A DNA stretch of 64,000 nt from positions 25,666,350 to 25,730,349 of the forward strand of contig CM055608.1 of the NCBI GenBank assembly GCA_029379385.1, in the 5' to 3' direction. The notes under the pieces are model-generated. The model did not search any database. It was not told where the DNA came from and saw only the letters and a list, made by a program, of their open reading frames with translations. Position 1 is the first letter of the stretch. The number at the start of each line of letters is the position of its first letter. The position numbers and the translations under genes are program-made. This DNA is from Quillaja saponaria (taxonomy: Eukaryota > Streptophyta > Magnoliopsida > Fabales > Quillajaceae). This document shows, one piece after another, positions 45,401-57,400 of the stretch.

Positions 45401-48400
45401 AAATATATTCAACTTATTCATTGACTTACTATTCCGTAAGAAAGAGATAAATTGCACCCTTTTTCTTTATAGGAAAATAAATGTCATTAAGAAAGAAACG
45501 AGTACAGGAGAGTACAAGAAGCCTTCTTAAACATAAACAAAAATAATAAATAAAAAAGCAAACTTAAAACAATAATTCTTGTCAATCACGTTGCATATCT
45601 ACTAAATACACATCATGAAAAGCTCCTGAAGTAGAACACCAAAGAGAAACAAAAGATATAATCTTATCCCAAAAAAGATATCACGGAAGACGAGGATAAT
45701 AGAAAATCCTTGCATTACATTCCAACCAAACTCCCCAAATTATTGTTATCAAAATTGCGAGTTAATACATAAGATCATGATCTTACAATCTCATATACCC
45801 CAAACGATTCAAAAATCGTAGTTTAGTAAAATTGGTGTAAGACAAGTATGATCGAATGTAAGATCGGAGAGATCAGTCCTATCTTATTGCTCTTCGAAAA
45901 AGTCATTATGGACTATTTTTTTCCGGTTGGCTTTTTATCATTGAACTTCTATAAACCATTTTAGGCACTCAACCTAAACCATAACTAGACCGTCTTAATC
46001 TCTATTTCTAAGAAAACTGAACCTTAGCATCGAAACCTCATCTCTATCTTCCTCTCACTTTCTCAAACTGCATTTCAGACTCTCTTTATCAGCAAACAAC
46101 TCTATCATGCTCTTCCAGTCGAGAATTACTTAGAAAAACATTTTCACATTGAACCTTCAACTAAAAAAAAGTGTTACCTTATTTTTTTATTTTCTTTTTC
46201 AACTCATTTTTTAGTAAAAAAATAAAATTCAATTATTACTTTTTCTTTTGCTATCTTACAGTTTTTAGAAATATTATTTATATTATTATCACATAACCAG
46301 ACTTATATAGCTAGTTACTGAAAAAATAAACTAATTACTACATTAATCTGTGCATGGTAGCTGACAATCTGTATAGCTGACTTATTGTTTATATATTTTT
46401 TGGTATGGTAAATATGTGGATATTTGTTATTTATTTTGTTTTTATGTATAACATTATGACTCATTACAAGTATATTTATATTTTTGAAGGGGTATATTGC
46501 AAACTTTGTAAGGTATTTTGATCTTATGATTCAATATCTTGTAGACCCTATATGATTCTAGTTAAGTTCTCAATCTTGACAATCTTGTCCCAAATCACTC
46601 CAAAGACAACACATCTCCACAAATACTTTACCCTTTTTCTCCCCAAAATTGCGATAACAAGACATCAGAAATTCACGCAAATAGCCCGAACAAACCCAAT
46701 AAATGCTGAAAATGTCGATTAGCTTACATAAATGAGTCCACACAAAAAGACAATGAAGACAGAGATGCTCATTAGTCTCATAATTCTGTAGACACATCAT
46801 ATAAATATAAGGATATAAATTTTTCTAAGGTCTCCTCATTTGCAACAAGTTATCTGTATTACTCTATTAAGAACCTTTGTCCAAACAAAAAGCGTAACTT
46901 TAAACAGAACCTTAGCCTTCCAAGTAAAATTATTAAATGGGAATGAGATAATATTTGGACCTTGAACAATAAAGCTAAAAGAAGATTTACAAGATAAAGA
47001 TTTAGAAGAATTAAGAGATTAAGTGCACCTATCAGGCATGTTAGGGAAGTGAGTGAGATATGAATGCCTAATAAATTAGTAAGATCAGGAACTACTGTTT
47101 TATTTATACCTCTAAAAAATGATGATTCCAAAAAAGAAGAAGTCTAGGATAACTCATAACAAAAGACTCATTTCCTATCTAAATATCCTCCAGCATACGA
47201 GTACCACTACCAACTTTAAAATTAAGTAAAGGACAAAATAAGGGAGATACCTTTGATATGAACTTTCAAGGCTGGCATGAGAAATACCTGTACTAGTTTT
47301 GGCATCCCACTTATTCCGATGGAAGCCAAACTTACTATTAATCACCATGGGCCAAAATGAATCAGATTCTTAAGAAAAACACCATAACAATTTTCCCACC
47401 AAAGCAATGTTTTTTGGACTCCAACTTAACAATACCTAAACCACCTTCTAGTTTAGGCTTACAACAATTATCTCATTTAACTAAATGATATTTATTACTT
47501 TCACAAGCTCCCAACCACAGAAAATGTTCAAAAACTCGAAGAAGAAAAATCACATTTTTAAAAAAATCTATGTTTGCCTCAAGAAAGCAAATTGTATCAT
47601 CAATGAATGGATGGAGAGAAACCATCACACCCTTATAACCAATCTTCATGCCCTTAATTACAACCGTTCAACCCCTTCAGAAATGAATATGCTCAAAACG
47701 TGCACTACAAGCAAAAATAGAAGGGGAAAACTTTTGCAGAAGAAATGCACCTATGGATCAACCTTCTCCACCTAGACCTAAAATGCTTCCTAGACATAAC
47801 TTTATCTAAAAAAGACCAACTCACCATGTCACAGGTTTTTTCAAAAAAGCAAGTTTGAAAACAACACACCTCTTCCCCTTACACTTAAACTCTTCCACCA
47901 CTTCATTAGCAATGAGACTAGCATTCAAAATTTATCTACCCTAGATAAAGGCACTTTGCGAATTAGATATAATGCTCCCCGACATCCCATACCCCACATA
48001 GCCTGTTAAAGAAGACTTTTGTCAAAATCTCATACACACTAGTAAGTAAGCTAATAGGACTAAAATCCCTATTCTTGACAGAATGAACTATTTTAGCAAC
48101 TTGATTAATGAATGAGGAATTTATACTCTTGCAAACTAGTCCGTTGTCAAAAAACTCAGTGAACACCTTAAAAAGATTGTCTTTAACTATTCCAACAAGA
48201 CTAGAAAAAAGTCAAAGTAAACCATCTAGACTAGGAACTTTTTAATTTTCCATCTCAGATGGTCTTTCCAATCATTATTACTCATCCAGATCATAAGATG
48301 CTGAAAATTAATGGTTGCTCATATTCATAAACTTGTGTGAGCATGCATGGTCGTATTGTAAATATTATGTATGCACACACTTGATTAAGATAATATTGTA

Positions 48401-51400
48401 ATAAGAATTAGGAAAGAGAAAAGCAAATGAATGCCAATGAATGTGGATGCCAATGAATGCAATTAAATCATATTTTTAGGCTTCATCGTGCCCTAAGGGA
48501 AGCCTTAGTCATCCTCTGCCTTTCTCAAAAGACAAATTGTTCTCTCTTGAGGCTTAAGCAATGGAGTCAATTTTATCATACAGTGGCAATCCATAATTAG
48601 TTATTCTCCTAATCTTTCAACAAGCATTTTCTATTCGCTATCCGAAAAGAGAAAAGAAGAAAGAAAAATAAAACTTTCTCCTCTTGTGAACTTTTCTTCC
48701 TCTATGATCTCAACAACCTCACTGTTGACACTAGGTTTTTGTTGTCAGACCACGTGACTTTTGTAAAACATATTTTGTCAATAGGCTTTAAATAACGTTG
48801 ACTCTAATCTACCAAGCTATATTTGAAGAGCTCCACTAGCCACAAACATTATGATAATAAAAACCTACAAAAGGAACTGTATCATCGTAAACAACCAAAA
48901 GGACATATAAATAATGCCTATTATTTTATTTTTGCCCATGCCGATAGATAAAATCATGTAAACTATAACGAGAGTGTAGTTTGTGATCTATTTAGAGAAA
49001 TTATGCACTAAGTCTGGGTTGATGTGATTTGCACCTTGTTCTTATCCATACTTTTCTTCCTTTCTTAATTCTTATCTTTGAGAGGGGAGGGAAAGCTAGT
49101 AATACTTTAAATGAGTGTGCATCATATTGGGCATTGCTGCCTGGGCTTGGCATCACAATGGATATTAGGCCCTACCATTAGCTGTATAAATAATCTAAGA
49201 TACTCATGCATACAAATCATAACCTCATTAGCGTGTGATTCATTTTATAAATACTGCTTCTAGTTTAAAAGTTCAAGACAGTTTTCCCTTTCAACTTCAA
49301 ATAATATATAGATGAAATAAGCTTTTTTCATCATTAATAGACCAAAGAACCAGTAAACTTAAATGACATTCACTACTCGGGGTTGTAAAAACAACCCTAG
49401 CATGCGAAGTAAACTGGATGAAATTTAAAATATACTATAGCTCACCTCCTTTAAGAGAAATGTCCCGCAAGGAAAATGCTAATTGAAAACTTCGAACAAG
49501 AACCTCATGACTGGAATTCTGTGAGACATGATAGACGGAAAATTCAAAGAATGGTAAAGTAAAACAATTAACAAGATAAAGGGGAAATGAAAAATCAATA
49601 AAAGATGGGGAATGAAGAACATAACGCCAGCACTGGCATAGAGTGCAAATGGCTTGAAATTTTTTTTTTTTTGGCCGATATTTAAGTGGCATATTATCAT
49701 AATAAATGAACTTGTGTAAATAAGTCCCTAAAATGAATTTCGATTGATAGTTAGTGCATGCTGATGATGTTTCCGTAATACATGCATGATAAGACAAGTG
49801 GTACATTAATATCATGAAACAAGCAAAATCTAAAGAAAACTCATCCGAAGTACTTCAAGCTTTTATAGAAGGCAACTATATAATGTGTAGAAAGAGTGTA
49901 GTAACTACCTTGGCTCTAGAAAACAGCAAAACCAGGCAGTATGTATGAGCAATTGCTTCATAATTTGCAGGTACATTTTCAGGTGAGAGAGACTGTGCCC
50001 AAATTGATGAAAGCAAGAGAGCAATCTGATGACTACTCAACCTAAGGATACTAGCCTCCTGAGGTTTAATAATTCTGTTAGAAATGATTGTAGAACAAAC
50101 AAAACATAGAGTAAAAGGTAAATAAGGTTAGGATATGCCATAGCTTATCAATCATGAGTGAGGACAATGGAAACTTAACAGAAAAAGTCTTCCTTTCCTG
50201 ACAGTGGCCAATACTCAACACTGTATAATGTAACTAAAGGCCATCCTTGCCCACAGTACTACATGATTATTGCTTATATTATATATTTCAGTGACTTTGG
50301 AGGTGCTAGGAAGCATATTATTTTAGTTAATAGATTTTAGAAGCTGAAAAAAGGAATCTTAAGCAATTTCAATAATCTGATTAGTTGATATTCCTGGAGA
50401 TATTTATGTGATTTTGGAAATGCTAAGAAGCATTTTATTTTAGATAATAGTTTTTAGAAGCTAAAAAAGGGTATCTTAAGCAATATCAATAATCGGATTA
50501 ATTGATATTCCTAGTATAGAGATGCTATCATACATATAATTATATACTCAACTCAGCAGAATTATCTAACGGTCAATTTTGTCATAATTGAAGAATTGTC
50601 TTCAGTAAATTAAATATAGAGTCAAAATAGTAACTCCCACATTACTAAGGCTAGAGGGCTTCATACTCTTTATAAGTAAATAGGCCTCTACTATTCCCAT
50701 TGATTGGTTTCCAAGAGTAAGGCTCCAACATGGTAGCTCTCCTGACTGTTGGGCCACCCCATTACGTCTACACCTGACAATTGATCGGCCTATTATTGTT
50801 GGGTTCCACCTCACAACTCCGGATCTCCACATTCCACGCGAGGCATGTCAACATGGTAACTCCCACATTGCTAAGGCTATAGGACTTCACACTCCTTACA
50901 AGTAAATAAGCCTCTACTCTTGTCACTAATTGATTAGTTTTTAAGAGTGAGGCTAAAAATATATAGTATAGAAGAACTTTTGTGTACAGCTACAATCCAA
51001 AGTCATCCTAAGAAGAAACATAAACAAGAAAAGGCAAGCTTAAAACAAAAGGGCTCGCTTGTCATGTTGCATATCAACTATTACAAGCATGGTTGATTAA
51101 GATGTCAACCATTTAAGTTCCCACCACCCATTTTAGAGATTAATTTTGTGATTTTTGTATTAGCTTGTGTTATCATCTTAATAAACAAGTGCTTATGAGG
51201 ATGAGCATTAGTGTCCTAAGTTTAATATTCATATCCTTAGTTGGGGATGTTGTCTATTAGTTCAATCTTTTGAGGATAATTGGTAATCAAAACAAACCTA
51301 TGAAGCAAAATATTCTTTAAGGTAAAAATTAATGGCAGTATAGAACAACCAGGACATACTTGAAGTAGCATATTAAGTATTAGCTTGTGTTATCATCTTA

Positions 51401-54400
51401 ATAAACAAGTGCTTATTAGGATGAGCATTAGTGTCCTAAGTTTAATATTCATATACTTAGTTGGGGATGTTGCCTATTAGTTCAATCTTTTGAGGATAAT
51501 TGGTAATCAAAATGAACCTATGAAGCAAAATATTCATTAAATGTTCTTTAAGGTAAAAATTAAAGGCAGTATAGAACAACCAGGACATACTTGAAGTAGC
51601 ATATTAAGATAACTGAGGTGTAAAGACATTAATAAAGCTCACCAATTCCTTGTTTGAATTGTTTGTAGAAATTCCATCTGTTGCAGTAGGTTCAATGGAA
51701 TGTTTCACACTATAAACTCGACTATATGTTGACTTCAATCTGTTCAGTATCCCACTATTAGTGTTTGCTGGTTCCCCCTCACTAGCAACATTTTGTTTGT
51801 TGTCATGCTGACCATTTTCCCTCAAGGAGAATTTCTCGTTTCTAAGCTTATCAAAAAGGGCAGCTGAAGAAGAAAAGACAGAAACTGCTCTTGAGAGTGT
51901 CCGGGGGACAACCTTCTTAGAGTCAGGTAGAGACGATAATGGACGAGGGCTAACTGAAGATGGTACAAGAACAACAGAAAAGATGCAATGAGCTCCAACT
52001 CGTGCTTCATGATCTGGGTGGACCATGGCCAGGAGTAACTGATGAAACAAAGCCTCAGGGAATGTCTACAGCAATAGAAGTTTTGATTCAAAATTAGCTA
52101 CAAAACTCAAAATAAAAAAAAAATCACAGATATTCACTTCTTGCCTTGTTATGATATGACAAGTTTGGTAAAGATGCTATAATTTGAGCAGTACGATAAA
52201 CAGCGGAGATTGTGGTTCTGGCTACAACAGTTATTGTTGAGATACTCTCCATCATCACAGCCATAACATCAAGAATTGGGCCTGCTTCTCCAACCTGCAC
52301 ATATGGTAGATGAGTTCATTTAATAATGAACATCAGGGAGGTTAGAGAAACTTGTGCAAAGCCTAGATACTTTTAAAACTGGAAAGACAACCTAAAACAA
52401 ATAAATTGAGAACTGTGACAAGCAGATGAGTAACCTTATTTGATAAGTGGACAAGACAGTTGTCCACTGCTTCTCTGAATTTTCTATTCCAATTAATTAC
52501 ATCAGTACCCAGGTTTTCATCATCAAGGGAACAGTGTATGCTCTTCCGCAAATGCCTCATGACATCACTTACTGCACCGACTATTGCTACAGAAGGTTCA
52601 ACCTTTGTATGCTGCACAAGTGAGGTTGTGACCTCAATAATGTCCAGCTGCATATTGGGCTGTTTGAGGACATTTTTATGATCAAGATGTTTGATCAATA
52701 TTGGAAGCCAAGCGTGTGTATTTTCCCCTGCAATCATCAGAATAATAAAAAAAAATGAGACTCTATAAGCATAATGGTGTAAATTTGAAGAACATAGTGA
52801 TAGTGTAAGGCCTTAGAGAATTAAGAAAATATAGGATACACGTACATACCAGAATTATCCATTAGAAACAGCATATCCTTTAGTACCACAAATGCAAGAC
52901 CACATTCTACAGACCATAGGTTCCCATTATCAAAGTATCGGAATAAAGATTCCAAAACACGACGTATGGTAGTACCCTCCTTCGCTGAGTCGGCCATATT
53001 ATGCAGGCAAACCCTGGACCAAAAGAAGGGATTTTTGGCATCCTCCCTGAGTGGAAATTCAAGAAAGATAAATCAATGTAAGATAATTAAGCAAACAGAT
53101 GGAAGTTCAAACCCATTTCAAAGAGCTCACGGCTCAGGAAGTTTACATTGTGACATTAAGTTCGCCTTTATCATTCACAATTGTCCTCCAAGAAGGAATT
53201 GTCAATTTGACATCTGGTGAAGCAGAGACATGACCCTCATTTTTTAGCACCTCCTGGACCCACCTATTCTGAGTACCATGTTGGTTATGATCACTCTCCA
53301 ATTTCTTTATAGGAAATTCATAATTTTCCAAGACTACTGAAACAATCTGTTCAATGAATTAGAGAAGAAATCTGGTGAGCTCAAAAGGACACTAAATATC
53401 ATTTAATCCTAACTGGTGAGCTCAAAAGGACACTAAATATCATTTAATCCTAACAGGTTAATAAAAATTGGACAAGCAGACACAGTTTCATGCATTTGAA
53501 CTAGAAGTCTAGAACTTCAAAAGTCCTTCCAGAGAATAAATGTTGAAGTATGAATAGGGCAATCATGAATTATAGATGAAGTTCTAAAGGCTTGAGAATT
53601 ACAGAACGATATAAAAATTTTCAATCTTCATTATTATAGAAGAATAGATAAACAATCATGGTAGTTTAAATTCCTAAACTTCATAGAGTTCAACAGGAAC
53701 TCAGATTCCCTACGATACAAGCAAATCCAAAAAAAAAGAAGGGTATATCTAATCTCTTCTTGAGGCAGAGATCTAACTTGCTACAAAAAATTGGTTAGAT
53801 TTCAGCACCACAAGTACTTGAAGTACTATTGTCACGTTCTTCATACACTCATCCTTCTCAAGGCCATTCGATGATGCTAACACAAGGATTGGGGAATATT
53901 GTAAAAAATCATAATGAAGTGTCAACCATCTTGATAAATGAGTTCTTATCATTCAATTGTCCAGCATTTGAGGAAAAATTTAAGAAATACACAACTAAAA
54001 AGCTAATAAAACCGAAGAATAATTTAGCCACTAAAAGATCATCTGTCCCAAAAGTATCATACCAGCTCCCGAGGAATTAATTACAGCCAGAGTATAATTT
54101 TTCTTCAACAAGCTAACCTGACCATGGCAGGGTAGAAAATTTTCAATCACCAGTGCCCAAGAAAATGTCCAATACCCCGATCTCAAAATGGTGTGCAGGG
54201 TCAACTTTATTAAGAAAAACTAGACAAAGACATAAAAGTAGAAAAATGTTGTTTTAGAGAAAAAAAAAAAGGAAGAAGAAGAAGAAAATTGTCCCCAACA
54301 TTAACCTTTTCTCATTTTGGATACCACAAACAATATTATGTCTGTAAGTTGGACCTATTTGCATTGGCTAAAGAATCTTGATGACCCTTATAATTATATA

Positions 54401-57400
54401 TTCCCTATTTCCACACTTTTTTAGATGTTATTGGACATTTTTCTTTTTCTTTTTTTTCTCATGGGTAAAAAGACATTCAAATAATCGAAATCCCTAATAT
54501 TGCAAAAATAAAGAACAAGGAGCCCGTTGGCTCTTTCTTTTCTTTTCTTGTCTATTTTTTTGTTTTCTATCATATCCTTCTTCTTCTTTTTCCAGATCTT
54601 TCATGGCCCATATTGAGTATATTAATAAAGATGTATGTAATAATTTTAATAATGATATTATTCAACACAAAACACTTTTTTCTTTCTTTCTTTTTGATAG
54701 GTAAAGATTCACTAAAGAACTGTCAGAGGGAGCAAACCCTAGTACACAAGAGATTACAAGGTTCACCACCTAAAGAACTAAAGAAACAAAATTAGAAAGA
54801 ACACAAAACATCAAATATTGAAATTTAAAGCTCCAAAGAAAGACCACAACAAGTAGCAAGCAGGATGAATAGACACACCAAAGAACCAATAACAGAGAAA
54901 AAATCTTTTCAGCTCTTCCCTTGTTATGTGTCTAATTCTTTTTGTCCAATTTAATAATAATTTCCAAATTTTAAGTTAAAAAATAGCATGCTTTTGAAGA
55001 TATTTGTCCATTGTTATTTAATTACACCCAAGCTCCGCCTTTGGCTTTGACCAGTTCAAAGCCTACATTCCCGCTCAACGGGACAGCACAAAAACTTAAA
55101 AACAACAAGTAGAAAAACTTGCAATAAAATCTACAGAAGTACAAATCAACTTACATTATCAAACTCGACTGATATGTGAATGTATTCGCCCATGAACCGG
55201 ACCTACAAAGGGAAAGTATGTCATTCAACTTTCAGAAATACAAACATACTCATATATGTGTACGTAATATAAGAGAATAGAAGAGGATAAGAGGGAGACA
55301 GAGAATGATGTACTTTGAAGTGACATGTTGCAAAAGGAAAAGCAGAGAGTGTTACTCTTCCATTTTTCCCTTGCGCCTTATATTAAACTCCAGATGGATT
55401 AGAAAGAGACAATCCATACAGAGGATCATATAAGTTTCAGTTAGCCGACTACAAGATGGAACTAAGGCTTTGTCATTGATTTGTTGGGAAGGCACATGTC
55501 CTCTCACAAGAACACAAACAAAAGAAATTCATAATTTTAGCTTGCATAAAAAAACAAACCAGATTAAAAGATTACAGGGGACAAGATGCTTATTCCATAG
55601 AGCTCAGAAAGAGAACATGTTTGTTTAGGAAGGCACATGTCCTCTCACAAGAACACAAACAAAAGAAATTCAAAATTTTAGCTTGCATAGAAGAACAAAC
55701 CAGATTAAAGGATTACAGGGGACAAGATGCTTATTCCATAGAGTAGACTTCAATGCAAGGAATACTTTGTGGCGTATAATATATGGAAGAAAAAAGTTCA
55801 ATAACAAATCAGTTGTTCCAGAAAATAGTCCATTCCACACTGGTGCATGGACAATCATCTTTGGACTGTAGATCCTTATAATCCATTAGGAAAAATATGA
55901 CTATATAGTTGACAACAACTTAAGTCTGCGAACACTGGTAAAACTCCATATCAAGGTACAGAAATATATTCTCCTTCCTGCCTAATCCTACCCTACAAGC
56001 AAATACTAACACTAGCATGATATTAACTGATCGATTCATATGTCCCATCAAAAATATCATGTGATAATAAGAAGCTGATCCCACCAAGTCCACATAACAA
56101 CACAAAGTGTGTCATCTCTTAAACTAAGATAGTAGATTATATGAGAGGTAATAAGTGTAACTAACTGAAATAATCTCTTAACATTCCATTCCTAACACTA
56201 ATATGATATTAAGTTATTAACAATATGTGTACTATCAAAAAATAATAGTCCTTGTTGTAATAAGAAGCTGGTCCACCAAGTCCACATAACAACACAAAGC
56301 AAGCCATCTCTTACATTAAGATAATAGATTATGAGAGATAAGAATTGTAAGTAACTAAAATAATCTCTTAACATTCCTTTCCTCGGGAACCAAATGGAAC
56401 TATGGTTATACGACAATATTTCTTCACTAAAAAATGTATTCCTTGGTTAGTGAATAATCTTAATTCATGAAATATCAAATTAGATATAACATTCAATTCA
56501 TGTGAAGGATACCAACTAGTTTTGTGAGATCCATGTAGACAACTCTAGTGATTTGGGATAAAGGCTTGTTGTTATTGTTATAACTTTCATTTGATTTTTC
56601 ACAAAGTGCAAGGGCATAATCTTAAAGTTTATAAATAATACCACAACATTGATTTGAATACCATTGACGAAAGTACTTGAAGACTGGCTGCACGAAGATT
56701 TTGTGCCTGCTCATCACTCCCTGCTTCTTGACCTAATTGACAGAGTTTTGGAATAAACCCTTCCAAGTTGAACATGTAAGTTCCATCCCTCTGCAAAGTG
56801 CAACAGAATAAAATAATTCCAGAGCTTTTGGCAAGATTGTCTGCAACTCACGCCTGATGTTAGATAACCTATATAACCTGGAAAAGAACAAAACTAAAGA
56901 ATATGAAAGCACCAGGATATCCGACCTGATTAGTTACAAAGTCAAAAAGAGTTTGACATCCTATAATTCTCATTTCTTCCTGACGTGTTTGATCTAGCAG
57001 AGTGTGCATGATGCTCAGCAAGCTACTTGCAAACAGTGGCCTATCATTAAACATAAATAGTGTCAAACAGAAGTGAGAATAGGATGAAATCAAGAACAGC
57101 TAAAAAAATAAAATAAATACAATGATGTGTCGAGATTTGGCTCAATTTAGCCTACGTCCTCACTAAAGAGATCGAAATTCACTATTCTATTCCTGAAGGA
57201 AATATAAGTGTTTTGCTCGAAAAAAAAAATGTACTAAAACCCTAGAGCTAACTGCCTTTATAAATCTGTTTTCCTCTGCTTCATGAACTAAAACTTATTT
57301 TTCGGGTCACTCTCGGGTTGTAATTATCCAATAGATCGCACTGCGAAACTCTGGCCCAAACCAAAAAAAACAAGAAAAAACACAACAAATAGGATAAATC

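Noticed and set aside
49435..49815. 126-codon - strand open stretch
   Set aside because: Only its last part is real: exon 13 of the EFR3-like gene (49518-49446). The rest is intron read-through.
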